From Sphingomonas paeninsulae (GTDB lineage Bacteria > Pseudomonadota > Alphaproteobacteria > Sphingomonadales > Sphingomonadaceae): DNA of 64,000 nt. The stretch spans positions 620,001 to 684,000 of the forward strand of contig NZ_CP032828.1 of the NCBI RefSeq assembly GCF_003660165.1. The letters are read 5' to 3'. Positions 54,998 through 63,564 of this stretch are shown piece by piece. The notes beneath the pieces are model-generated. The model did no database searches. It had not been told where the DNA came from and worked only from the letters and a program-made list of their open reading frames with translations. The translations under genes were made by a program, and so were the position numbers. The stretch's first letter is position 1. Each line of letters begins with the position of its first letter.

Positions 54998-55001
54998 CTA
55001 G
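54998..55001. repeat. CTAG target duplication, left
   Basis: Four-base CTAG directly beside the left end of the IS5-family element, matching CTAG at 55823-55826. Members of this family duplicate YTAR/CTAG targets. Confidence 0.75.
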
Positions 55002-55764
55002 GCCGTAGACTCATAAGCGCGGAGCCACAGGCGCATTGAGGCGAGTTTGACCATGGCGATGAAATTGTCGGCGAGCTTGTCGTAGCGGGTGGCGATGCGT
55101 CGGAAGTGCTTGAGCTTGCTGAAGAAGCGCTCGACCTGATTGCGCTCGCGATAGAGCGTCTTCGAGAAGCAGGGGCGCCACTTGCGGTTCGACTTTGCCG
55201 GGATGTTCGGCACCGCGCCCTGGCTCTCGATCAGGTCGCGGATGGCGTTGCCATCGTAAGCCTTGTCGCCGAGCACGATGGTGCGCGGATCAAGCCGGTC
55301 GAGCAGGGTCAGCGCGGCGGGAGCATCGTGCGCTTGCCCCGCGCTCAGGCCGAGCCGGATCGGCAGGCCTTGCCGGTCGACGACCGCGTGGATCTTGGTC
55401 GTGAGACCGCCCCGGGAGCGACCGAGACAATGATCTCGACCCCCCTTTTTGCCGTCGCAGCCTGCTGGTGCGCCCGGATGGAAGTGCTGTCGATCATCTG
55501 GATGTCGCCATCAAAGGCCGCCGTGATCGCGTCCATCAGCCGGTCCCACACGCCCGCCTTTCGCCAGCGCACAAAGCGATTGTAGCAGGTCGTCCTCGGC
55601 CCATAGCGTTCGGGCAGGTCGCGCCACGGCGCACCCGAACGCAGCACCCAAAAAATGCCGTTCAGAACGCGCCGATCATCAACACGCGGCACACCCCTCG
55701 GCTTGTTCGGCAACAGCGGTGCGAGTACGCGCCATTCGAAATCGGTCAAATCATAGCGGCTCAT
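54998..55764 (-). CDS. IS5-family transposase expressed by -1 frameshifting
   Basis: Two overlapping reading frames. The first (from ATG 55764: YDLTDFEWRVLAPLLPNKPR, RDLPERYGPRTTCYNRFVRW) has the DUF4096-type N-domain and the first catalytic Asp in IQMIDSTSIRAHQ. It meets the slippery run A5G6 at 55450-55440; a -1 slip continues in the second frame (GGLTTKIHAVVDRQG, VLGDKAYDG with the second Asp, RERNQVERFFSKLK with the Glu). The DDE triad is thus complete in the fused product. The stop codon TAG lies in the flanking CTAG. Complete and probably active. Confidence 0.9.
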
Positions 55765-55822
55765 GCCGCGACTCTGAATCAGATCAACGCCGCTTTGGGA
55801 ATCCCGTTTATGGGTTCACGAC
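55002..55822 (-). mobile_element. IS5-family insertion sequence (IS427-like), 821 bp
   Basis: Terminal inverted repeats of 18 bases: GCCGTAGACTCATAAGCG at 55002-55019 and, on the other strand, GTCGTGAACCCATAAACG at 55822-55805 (13 of 18 identical). CTAG on both sides is the target duplication. Length, two-frame transposase and target sequence match the IS427-like group of IS5. On its right it adjoins a truncated alpha/beta hydrolase; on its left the DNA does not continue that gene, so the insertion was accompanied or followed by deletion. Confidence 0.88.
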
Positions 55823-55826
55823 CTAG
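55823..55826. repeat. CTAG target duplication, right
   Basis: Second copy of the four-base target duplication at the right end of the IS element; its complement also supplies the TAG stop codon of the truncated hydrolase frame. Confidence 0.75.
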
Positions 55827-56320
55827 TTGCCGTGGCCACCTAGAAACGCCACGATCACCCCATGAAGGGCGCCGCGGCCGGGATAGCGGAAGCCGAGGAT
55901 GAGACCGATGATGCCACCATCGCTCAAGCCTACCACCGACACTTTGCGGATATGCATAGCGTCGAGGACCGCGATGACGTCGGATGTCATCTGCTCATAA
56001 CTGAGAGGCGTCGCAGAGATCCCGCTCCGTCCGTGACCACGATTATCCATGACGATCACCTCGTGGTTGTCGGCGAGACGCGGCACTTCGAAGCCCCATG
56101 ACTCAGATGATGCGAAGCCGCCGTGCAACAGGATGACCGGCGAACCGCCACGGTGGTTGAACGCGGCGTAATAAAGTCGCGCGCCGTTGCTGTTCACAAA
56201 GCCGCTTTGCTCTGGCTTCGGGAGCGACAGGACTTCCGGCACGGTTGCCCACAGCGGTGGCATTATGTTGAAGAAATCGGTCTTCATAGCGGCTGGTAAG
56301 CTGGTGAGACGAGACGCCAT
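55823..56320 (-). pseudogene. Alpha/beta hydrolase truncated at the IS element
   Basis: The N-terminal about 140 residues are a good alpha/beta hydrolase (LWATVPEVLSLPKPE, VILLHGGFASSESW, VIVMDNRGHGRSG, nucleophile GLSDGG with Ser). After FRYP the sequence turns unlike the family (GRGALHGVIVAFLGGHGN) and stops at the CTAG beside the IS. About 110 C-terminal residues including the catalytic His are missing and are not found on the other side of the element. Start uncertain (ATG 56320 or 56287). Not functional as read. Confidence 0.75.
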
Positions 56321-56360
56321 GGGCGTCAGCAGGATTTGGAACCTGTGACCCCTGCCTTCG
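56321..56360 (-). other. tRNA-like 3' fragment (T-arm resemblance)
   Basis: On the minus strand this segment contains GGGGTCACAGGTTC followed by CAAATCCTG, one base longer than the usual tRNA variable-loop/T-arm sequence (GGTCACAGGTTCAAATCCTG). No D-arm or anticodon stem precedes it and no CCA follows, so it is not a tRNA gene. It could be a decayed attachment site of a genomic island. Chance resemblance cannot be excluded. Confidence 0.25.
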
Positions 56361-56715
56361 AAGGGTCCAAAAAAGGCCACTTATACAGGGGAAACCGTGG
56401 AAAAGAGGGCGCAAATAACCCCCAAAACATCCAAAAAAGGGGCATTTCCAATCCCAGTGCAATCCCAGAATTACCCAGCGCCGTGGTAAAGGAACGAAGT
56501 CCTTGGCGGTATCTGAGTGCTTGATGCTCAAGGGTCCAGTTTCCATGGCCCTTGAGTGCGGCTCTGAGTTTGTCGCCTGCATAAGCCTAACTTCATCAAC
56601 CAGAGCCGCGGTTACCAATCTTAAATGCTTGGAGTTCAGCCGTCTTGCACACAAATGTGTGATTCCGATTGGTCACCGGCGGGGACATTGCCTCGCCGGT
56701 GACCTTGGAACTCAC
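56361..56715. other. Intergenic region, no gene seen
   Basis: About 355 bases between the truncated hydrolase and the DUF3761 gene without an open frame that resembles a protein. Poly-A runs (56370, 56435) and no clear hairpin. Nothing further is visible. Confidence 0.4.
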
Positions 56716-57183
56716 TTAATAGAATTGCGCAACGCCACCATGACGTGAGCATGTTCCCGAGCGATGCGCGGAATGACTGTACGTGTTGTCGCGGCACTTG
56801 GCCGTCGCACCATCAGGTCCCCGACCTGCGGTTGCCTGTCCTGTTGGTGCACGTGGCGCAGCTGACGGGGCAGGTGCGGCCGCTGTAGGACGGGGTGAAG
56901 GACGTGCGGCTGGAGCTGGCGCTGCAGCTACGCCTTTGCATGCCGCTTTGTTCGCATTGCCGGCTTTCGAACAATCATAGTTCATGGTGCGCGTGGTCTT
57001 GGGTGCTACCGCTGGTGTTGATGCGGGCGGAGCTTTTGGTGCTGCCGGAGTGGCACCCTTGCACGCGGCCTTGTTGGCATTTCCTGCCTTCGTGCAATCA
57101 TAATTGCGCGCGCTGGCTGGCGTAGCGGCAAGGGCAAGCGGTAAAAGAAGGGCGGAAATTGCGCCGAGAATGATCCGTTTCAT
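56716..57183 (-). CDS. Secreted DUF3761 protein with repeated cysteine motif
   Basis: 155-residue exported protein. Signal peptide (ISALLLPLALAATPASA), then two copies of a cysteine repeat, YDCTKAGNANKAACKG and YDCSKAGNANKAACKG, separated by an Ala/Pro-rich linker, and a C-terminal DUF3761 domain (AKCRDNTYSHSAHRSGTCSR, HGGV). DUF3761 is of unknown function and sits at the C-terminus of small secreted proteins. The next upstream gene is a damaged relative, so this may be a small gene family expansion. Confidence 0.88.
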   Translation of the reverse strand: MKRIILGAISALLLPLALAATPASARNYDCTKAGNANKAACKGATPAAPKAPPASTPAVAPKTTRTMNYDCSKAGNANKAACKGVAAAPAPAARPSPRPTAAAPAPSAAPRAPTGQATAGRGPDGATAKCRDNTYSHSAHRSGTCSRHGGVAQFY

Positions 57184-57271
57184 TATGTTTCTCCCTGAAC
57201 GACGCAGCGATCATGACTGGTTCGACTGCTCGAAGCAATTGAGAGCTAAAGTCAAAACTATACAAGTAGAA

Positions 57272-57544
57272 CTAAAGCCAGCGAGACACGCCGCCGTGGT
57301 GAGAACAGGTGCCGCGGTGGTTCTAGCTAAAACTCCAGCTGTTATCGCGACATTGAGTGCTGGCGCCGCGAGGAGTATTTGCCGCCTTGATTGGGCGATG
57401 CACGCGGTGACCGCTGCGCGCGGTGTAATATGCGTTCGCTGAAGATCGGTCGGAGTTTTGACCATGATGATGCGAGACGCGTGCGACGCTGGAAATAGGC
57501 GCGAGTACCGTCAGCACTGCAACCAGCGACAGGATAAGCTTCAT
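57272..57544 (-). pseudogene. DUF3761-type secreted protein with in-frame amber codon
   Basis: From ATG 57544: signal peptide (LILSLVAVLTVLAPISSVA), a basic spacer, and the DUF3761 start (CRDNSWSFS). At 57323-57325 the frame hits TAG, but after it the same frame continues NHRGTCSHHGGVSRWL to a second stop at 57272-57274, exactly the missing end of the domain. A CAG or AAG codon changed to TAG explains this, so the gene is either recently inactivated or relies on readthrough. Its start overlaps the stop of the preceding small gene (ATGA). Confidence 0.75.
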
Positions 57545-57747
57545 TCATGAGATCCGTTGAGCCGCACATGTTGTGCAAAAATTTCTGGCAAGCACTGCGC
57601 GACCTCTTTCCAGACGATTATATCGCCTGCATTCCCACTCACTTCGGCTTCAGCGAGCCGGATTGCGACCGCCGCCTCAACCCGATCGCCGTGTGTGGAA
57701 ATCATCATGCTTGCAAGCGAGCGAAACTCCCATTTCGCAACGGCCAT
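57541..57747 (-). CDS. Small DUF6961-like protein
   Basis: 68 residues, no signal peptide. The pattern HGDRVEAAVAIRLAEAEVSG followed by DIIVWKEVAQCLPEI resembles the small helical sphingomonad proteins grouped as DUF6961 (HGDRA...W..IA). Four-base overlap with the DUF3761 gene suggests shared translation. The overlapping plus-strand frame (57547-58005) has no features and is rejected. Confidence 0.5.
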   Translation of the reverse strand: MAVAKWEFRSLASMMISTHGDRVEAAVAIRLAEAEVSGNAGDIIVWKEVAQCLPEIFAQHVRLNGSHE

Positions 57748-57858
57748 TTCAATCTCCGTCGTAATAGATTCGTCTCAGCATTGTCGCTCAGATACGAACT
57801 CGACACGATCGTTTGCGATGTAAGATCCCGCGAAATGCAGTTCCTGAGACGTCGCGTA

Positions 57859-58044
57859 TTAGGCGGGTTTGGCGCCTGGCGAACCGCACTTGGCGAACTT
57901 GCCCTTGGCATCCCTGCAGCGTGCAGCCTTCACAGGCGCTTTCGGTGGACACTTAACGAACTTTCCGTGATCTCGGCAGGGAGCGGCAAAAGACGGCGTG
58001 GATAATAGTGCGACGGCAACAGCAGCAGCAAAAGCAAAACGCAT
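57859..58044 (-). CDS. Small secreted protein with CRD...GKFxKC repeats
   Basis: 61 residues from ATG 58044: signal peptide (FAFAAAVAVALLSTPSFA) and a mature part with two similar cysteine motifs, CRDHGKFVKC and CRDAKGKFAKC, joined by a Pro/Lys linker. The four cysteines could form two small disulfide loops. Function unknown; such proteins are scattered through sphingomonads. A strong ribosome site (GGGAGAAAC) precedes the ATG; an upstream in-frame ATG at 58161 is less likely. Confidence 0.7.
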   Translation of the reverse strand: MRFAFAAAVAVALLSTPSFAAPCRDHGKFVKCPPKAPVKAARCRDAKGKFAKCGSPGAKPA

Positions 58045-58386
58045 TAAGTTTCTCCCAAGTGAACGATTGGGAGAATGGCGGTGGGTCATTAAAAGCGCAA
58101 GCGCATAAGCCCCGTCAGTATTCCGTGGGCAAAAGCACCCCCAATTAGGAACCAACACCATTTAGCTAAAATGGATATGCGGGGACGGATTAAAAAATGA
58201 TCGGCACGTTCGGATGGAGCGCGAGAAATTCGTTTGGCCCTCTCCGCCGACAACACGATTTTCAATAATCTGATGAATTAAAGCCAATAGACTATGTGGT
58301 CAAATATATTGACTGCGCCGCAAAAATGAATAACAGTTTTGCGACAGAGCCCACATGAGTGGGCCGGATAGGGGGAGGTTAACTCG

Positions 58387-60807
58387 ATGAAGTTGATATT
58401 TTGCAGTTCGTCGTGCGCGGCGCTTGCCGCCGCACTTTTAGGTCCCGCAACCGCAAAGGCTCAAAATGCGGCAGCCAGTGCGCCAAATTCCGCCGAGACT
58501 ACTACCGCTTCAACAGCATCTGAAGCTTCACGTACCAGCCTTGACGACATCGTGGTCACAGCTCGAAAGGTGGCCGAAAATCTACAGGACATTCCTGTCG
58601 CAGTTACGGCCTATACCGGCGCCGGACTCACCCAGCAAAATGCGGTTCGTATTCCGGATATTGCGAGACTGACGCCCGGCTTCACGCTGAAGATCGCCAG
58701 TTCCACGCCGGTCGCAATCAACCTGCAAATTCGAGGCCAGTATCAGAGCGATGTGCTTGCCACCCTTGACCCTTCGGTCGGGACGTATGTCGACGGCCTT
58801 TACTGGGGACGAGCCTATGGGCTGACTGCCGATTTGCTCGATGTTCGCAGCGCACAGGTCTTGCGAGGACCACAGGGTACGCTTTTCGGACGCAATACCA
58901 CCGGTGGCGCGATTTTGATGGAAACGAACAACCCGAATTTCGACGGAATTAGTGGTAAAGTCGCGGCGACTTATGGTCGGTTTAACGAGCGGTCGATAAC
59001 GGGAATTTTAAATGTACCGCTGATCGATGACCGTCTGGCCATCCGTGGAGCGGTGACCGCGACAAAGCGCGATGGATTCTATCACGAGCTCAACACTGGC
59101 ACCGATATGGCAAATCGGAACAGCTGGACCGGTCGCTTGAAAATTCTCGGCAAAGTGACCGATAATTTAAGCGTGCTGCTTAGTGGAGAGCATTTTCATA
59201 CCGATTTTCAAGCCCGTCCTTTCCAGACCGGCTATATCAGTCCAAGTTCCGCCGCCAATCTCGAAGCTTATTTTGAAACGTTCGGGCCCGCAGCGCCCGC
59301 CGTTGCTGCCCCCGGCGGATACACGCTCTTTCAGAACTACATTAATTCGGTGGCCGGAACCGATAACGTTCGATTGAATTCCTTGATGCCCGCCTTCGCC
59401 ACGACGAACACTGTCAGCGCAACGATTAACCTCGACACTTTCTTTGGCGCGGTGAAATTTATTGGCGGATATCGCGGTGTCAAGGCGGCAACGACCAATG
59501 ACCTTGAAGGGTCGCCCTTCAACATTGTGACATCAACCGGGGCGCAAGATCTGAAGCAATATTCAGGTGAATTGCAGATAACCGGTAAGGCATTTCAGGA
59601 TTTCCTCGATTTCTCTTCAGGCATTTTTTACTTCAAAGAGAGTGGTATAGATCAATCTCGTGCCATTTTCCTGCCTAGTCTCTCCGCCCAACAAACTGCG
59701 ACGCTGTATGTCGGAGACGTATCTACAAATAGCATGGGGATTTACGGGCAGGGCACTGCGCACTTCACCGACAAAATTTCCTTCACTGGCGGTCTGCGCT
59801 ATTCAGTTGAAGACAAGGGCATTGTCCTTACGAATCGAGTTGTTCTTGCTAATGCACCCGGCTCTCTCATTTCTTGTGCAATCACCGGAGCCGATCCGAT
59901 CACATGCCGAGCTGCCCGGCGCGACAGCTTTGATGGTATCTCTTATACTGCTGGTCTGAATTATCAGTTCAATCCCGCGATTCTGGTTTATGCCAAAACA
60001 AGCAAAGGCTTTCGCTCAGGTGGAGAAAATTTGCGCGCTGCGGGCGGTCTGAGCAGCTTTGTGCCTTTTCAACCTGAAACCGCGCGAGAGCACGAGGCAG
60101 GTTTTAAAACCGAGTTCTTTGAACGACGCGTACGCCTGAACGTAGCTGCCTTTCTCAGCAATGTGAGCAATATTCAGCGGAATACGATTGTTACTACCGC
60201 CGCCGGTACAGCAACGATTGTCGGAAACGCGGGCAAGGCGCGTTTTTATGGTGGAGAGGCCGAACTGACGGCGCTTTTGTTTGACGGTTTTACTCTCTCG
60301 GCCAACGGCGCTCACGTCAAACCCGAGTATAAAAGTTACCTTGATCCAGGAACAGGGTTCGATCGTTCGCGCGAACGCTTCGAACAGGTTGCGCAATGGA
60401 CTTTCAGCGTCGCAGGTACTTATGAAAAGGAATTCGACCTCGGTCGTATGACACTTAATGCCAATTACTCGTGGCAGGGAAAGACTCCGATCGCTGCATT
60501 CAACTATTATGTCGATAGCACCGGTATATATCATGATGCCACCGACGGCGCAGTGCTTTCTGCCAGGGACGCCATTGCGACCAAGGCGGCGAGCACGCTG
60601 GCAGCAGGTGGAACGCTCAACGCGCGTGCCGCGATTGGGTTGATGGATAACCGGCTGGAACTGGCAATATTTGGCCGCAATGTCCTGAATCGCCGGGTTA
60701 ATGAGAACGCGCTGCTATTCAGCGCACCGCTTAGCATTGTCAGCGTCCAGCGTAACGACCCAGCCACCTATGGTGTAACAGTGAGCTACAGCTTCGGCGC
60801 CAAATAG
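58387..60807 (+). CDS. TonB-dependent outer-membrane receptor
   Basis: 806-residue receptor. Signal peptide ending ATAKAQ, a Ser/Thr-rich spacer, TonB box DDIVVTARKVAENLQDIPV, plug motif LDVRSAQVLRGPQGTLFG and RNTTGGAIL, and a long barrel ending YGVTVSYSFGAK; the last residue is Lys rather than aromatic. GGGGAGG lies ten bases before the ATG. It is followed by a hairpin and then by minus-strand epimerase and DUF7064-like genes. Uptake substrate unknown; related sphingomonad receptors serve hydrophobic and plant-derived compounds. Confidence 0.94.
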   Translation: MKLIFCSSSCAALAAALLGPATAKAQNAAASAPNSAETTTASTASEASRTSLDDIVVTARKVAENLQDIPVAVTAYTGAGLTQQNAVRIPDIARLTPGFTLKIASSTPVAINLQIRGQYQSDVLATLDPSVGTYVDGLYWGRAYGLTADLLDVRSAQVLRGPQGTLFGRNTTGGAILMETNNPNFDGISGKVAATYGRFNERSITGILNVPLIDDRLAIRGAVTATKRDGFYHELNTGTDMANRNSWTGRLKILGKVTDNLSVLLSGEHFHTDFQARPFQTGYISPSSAANLEAYFETFGPAAPAVAAPGGYTLFQNYINSVAGTDNVRLNSLMPAFATTNTVSATINLDTFFGAVKFIGGYRGVKAATTNDLEGSPFNIVTSTGAQDLKQYSGELQITGKAFQDFLDFSSGIFYFKESGIDQSRAIFLPSLSAQQTATLYVGDVSTNSMGIYGQGTAHFTDKISFTGGLRYSVEDKGIVLTNRVVLANAPGSLISCAITGADPITCRAARRDSFDGISYTAGLNYQFNPAILVYAKTSKGFRSGGENLRAAGGLSSFVPFQPETAREHEAGFKTEFFERRVRLNVAAFLSNVSNIQRNTIVTTAAGTATIVGNAGKARFYGGEAELTALLFDGFTLSANGAHVKPEYKSYLDPGTGFDRSRERFEQVAQWTFSVAGTYEKEFDLGRMTLNANYSWQGKTPIAAFNYYVDSTGIYHDATDGAVLSARDAIATKAASTLAAGGTLNARAAIGLMDNRLELAIFGRNVLNRRVNENALLFSAPLSIVSVQRNDPATYGVTVSYSFGAK

Positions 60808-61250
60808 TCCGGCTTAATACCGTACCTTGTGGCGGTGTCTCCTATCCTGCCGAAGACATCGGACAATGACGGCATATTGCGTGCGGTGTGCCGTCATTGT
60901 CCCAATTTCAAAGATGGGCAACGCCGATTTGGTTGTCGAATATCGGCGTCGGAAAACGGTTTATCTGTAGATATTTACGCTGGTTGCGATAGCCGAATGG
61001 GCATTAAAAACGGGTTCTCTGCAGTGATGAAAATGATAGTGTCCCTGATTGATCGGCTCAATGCGCCTGATGGCGCAAACATAATATATGCAGACTGCGA
61101 CACCTATCGGGAGGCGTCTAGGACAGAATATTGCATGCGGGTTGAATCCGTTGCAGCGAAATTTGGTGCAGGCCTCGCGAAAGATTGTCCTTCGCAAAGG
61201 CTCGCGGCTCTGGATCGCTAAGTCCGCAGGGCGCCTTGTTAGGACGAAAA
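60808..61250. other. Region after the TonB receptor, no gene seen
   Basis: About 440 bases. A 14-bp hairpin lies at 60861-60902. A frame at 60829-61221 is open but has no ribosome site, no family features and crosses the hairpin, so it is not called. Confidence 0.45.
60861..60902 (+). terminator. Hairpin terminator of the TonB receptor gene
   Basis: Perfect 14-bp inverted repeat GGACAATGACGGCA (60861-60874) and TGCCGTCATTGTCC (60889-60902), 14-base loop, 53 bases after the stop. Only a modest T content follows (CAATTTC). Confidence 0.65.
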
Positions 61251-62168
61251 TCAGTCCGGTATCTTGGCCGATCGGTTGTTACAAGCCATTGGATCGTCGA
61301 GAATATAGTCGATAATGTCCGGCCGCTCAGCCTGCCAACCGAGTTCGGCACGCGACCGGGGACTGCGAGATCGACTTGATGCTCCCATAACGATTACGGC
61401 CGCGAACTTCCCCCAAAGCTCGATGGCTTCGTCCATCGTGATGCTTCGCGTTTCGCAGCCCAGTCGACGGCCCACGAACTCCGCCATGCACCGATTGTTC
61501 AATTCACCACCGACAGCATGATACAAGGCGCCCGCAACACCCTTGTCCACAATCTGACTATAGAGCTTTGCTAGATCATAGACATTAACGTTGGAATAGA
61601 GATTAAGGCCCGTCCCAATGTAGCACGCGCTACCCGTTTTTAGCACGGACTGCACGATCAACTCTATATGTGGACTCTGACCATCTCCCCACACCATTGG
61701 TGGTCGCGCGACGATTCCACGCACTCCGATAGCCACTGATGCGCGCACCAGATTTTCGGATTCTACGCGCATGGCTATAGATCTGGGTGGGTCGATTGGA
61801 TCATCTTCGGCAAAGCTGTCTTCGCTCCAGATTCCCTTTGTTCGCTGTCCGAGCACCCCTGTGCCCGACGTCATGATCAAAGTCTTTCCCGAGTTCCGAT
61901 ATCCCTCGATCAACGCACCGATCGTCCGGTATTCTTCTTCGAGCGTGAGCTGGGCCGCGAAAATTGTGGCATCGGCGCTTCTGGCGACATGGATAAGGTC
62001 TTCGGTGGCTGCGATGTCGCCAACGAAAGGCTGGTACCCTTCCGCTGAAACTTTCGCCGCAGCTGCATCACTGCGGGCAAAGCCAATGATCTCGTGACCA
62101 TTGGCCGCCAATTTGCGCGCTACGTGCGAGCCAATATAGCCCGTTGCCCCTATCATGAAAACTCGCAT
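61251..62168 (-). CDS. NAD-dependent epimerase/dehydratase-family protein
   Basis: 305-residue extended SDR. Cofactor motif MIGATGYIGSHVARKL, GDIAATEDL, a Ser/Thr site in IMTSGTGVLG; the canonical YxxxK is not clear. Resembles NmrA/atypical epimerase proteins that act as oxidoreductases or redox sensors. The upstream gene on the same strand is DUF7064-like with a hairpin between, so it may have its own promoter. Reaction unknown. Confidence 0.85.
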   Translation of the reverse strand: MRVFMIGATGYIGSHVARKLAANGHEIIGFARSDAAAAKVSAEGYQPFVGDIAATEDLIHVARSADATIFAAQLTLEEEYRTIGALIEGYRNSGKTLIMTSGTGVLGQRTKGIWSEDSFAEDDPIDPPRSIAMRVESENLVRASVAIGVRGIVARPPMVWGDGQSPHIELIVQSVLKTGSACYIGTGLNLYSNVNVYDLAKLYSQIVDKGVAGALYHAVGGELNNRCMAEFVGRRLGCETRSITMDEAIELWGKFAAVIVMGASSRSRSPRSRAELGWQAERPDIIDYILDDPMACNNRSAKIPD

Positions 62169-62246
62169 GCAAATTCCCGTACGATAAATGATGCGTCGAC
62201 TGGGTCGGTGCCGAGCCAGTCGGGCAAATGGATTGCGTTGGATCGG

Positions 62247-62280
62247 GATCCTGGGGCGTCGTTTCGCTTACCCCAGGATC
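62247..62280. terminator. Hairpin between DUF7064-like and epimerase genes
   Basis: Perfect 10-bp inverted repeat GATCCTGGGG (62247-62256) and CCCCAGGATC (62271-62280) with a 14-base loop, in the gap between two minus-strand genes. Could stop transcription of the upstream gene or act as an attenuator. TTT follows on the plus strand only. Confidence 0.5.
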
Positions 62281-62332
62281 TTTAACGTCGGTGACTGCGT
62301 TGTCTGCGCCAGTCTCGCATCTGCCCGAAAGA

Positions 62333-63391
62333 TTACCCGGTCATCTGCTCGACTGGCAGCGATCGCTCGATCATTCCATAGGCTTCCTCACCGTCCCAAG
62401 TGTAGAGGGCGCCGCCCTGATGAAACGGAAGTGCCATTCCAGATACAATGCCGCCGGGTGCCCAGTCGCCAAACATAGGCTTGTCCTTTGCAATGAACGT
62501 CGTGTCATGAGTTATGCCATCAATCCGTGTAAGGCCCGCTTCTGTTTCGATAACGAGACCGACGGGGCCGCCATGCGGGATGATGCTTGTCATCCATGGG
62601 GCTTCGATCACCTTGCCGTAGGTTTTCTTTTCGCCGTCAAACAGAAATGCCTCGCTATAGGCGGCCGTTCCATCCGACCTTGGCGGGAACGCGAGAATTC
62701 CAAACGCCTTCCCGCTTGGAAATAATGCCGACTGCCAGCAATGTCCCGGAAAGGCACCGACATTCCTTACTCCGGTCCGGCGAATCCTGAGACCTGTACC
62801 GCTGAAGTCGATTGCATCATCGCCCTCGATCTCCACGCGACCGCTGCAACGGAACAACTGTTCGTGCCGGTGTCCCCCGACAGCCCCAACTGCCAGAGCT
62901 GTGGATGTGTCGCCTTGCTGAGCGGCCTGTTCGCCCGGTGTCCAGGGCGGGCAGGCCATTATAGCGTCTATGCTAATCCGGACGCGACGATCGGTGCCGC
63001 CGACCACGCCTTCGATCTGACGCGCAACGGTTGATTCATATGCCGACCCATCAAACCGCATTTTCCAGCGCCGCAGAGGCTCGACGATCTCGAACGTTAG
63101 CGGACCTGCATTGAGAGTGACAATCTGTCCCTCGACGCGCTTGGGCGTATCCGGGCGGAAGCCGCCTGCACCAATCAGCACTCGGCCGCCGGGAAAGGCT
63201 ATATTAGCCTCAATGCCTCGGTAATTCCATTCCTCGGCTACCGCTTCAATGACGAACCTGGGCAGGCCAAAACGACCCTGATCATCCGAAATCCACATAG
63301 AAACGCTCTCGCGCATCTCCGGATCTTCAGGCTGCGCGATGGGGAAATCGAAAGCGGGTTCGTATCCGCCAGTCAAATCTAAGGTCGGCAT
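62333..63391 (-). CDS. DUF7064-like (CrtC/lipocalin-fold-like) protein
   Basis: 352-residue soluble beta-rich protein, no signal peptide. Tryptophan-rich strands (SMWISDDQGRFGLPRF, LRRWKMRFDGSAYES, DIDAIMACPPWTPGEQ-type turn, MFGDWAPGGIVSG) resemble the hydroxyneurosporene-synthase/CrtC-like two-domain lipocalin superfamily that includes DUF7064/7065 proteins of terpenoid and steroid degraders. Precise role unknown. Divergent from a tetR gene, which probably regulates it. Confidence 0.6.
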   Translation of the reverse strand: MPTLDLTGGYEPAFDFPIAQPEDPEMRESVSMWISDDQGRFGLPRFVIEAVAEEWNYRGIEANIAFPGGRVLIGAGGFRPDTPKRVEGQIVTLNAGPLTFEIVEPLRRWKMRFDGSAYESTVARQIEGVVGGTDRRVRISIDAIMACPPWTPGEQAAQQGDTSTALAVGAVGGHRHEQLFRCSGRVEIEGDDAIDFSGTGLRIRRTGVRNVGAFPGHCWQSALFPSGKAFGILAFPPRSDGTAAYSEAFLFDGEKKTYGKVIEAPWMTSIIPHGGPVGLVIETEAGLTRIDGITHDTTFIAKDKPMFGDWAPGGIVSGMALPFHQGGALYTWDGEEAYGMIERSLPVEQMTG

Positions 63392-63564
63392 ACTCGTTCC
63401 TATAGTCGTTTATTTTGGACCCAGGCGTCCGCTGGGAAGTCTGAAGATTGTTACAACTTTACTGATCGGTCAAGAGCGACGTGTCGGGCGTCGTCTCGGC
63501 GCGTCAGAAAACGTTGGTTCAGTTGTTCTAGACAAGTGCGAAATCTTTCACGAAAGCTTCCCGC

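Noticed and set aside
57547-58005. Plus-strand frame over the small secreted protein genes
   Set aside because: Opposite strand holds signal-peptide proteins with coupled starts; this frame has none of these features.
60829-61221. 130-codon frame after the TonB receptor
   Set aside because: Crosses a terminator-like hairpin, lacks a ribosome site and resembles no family.
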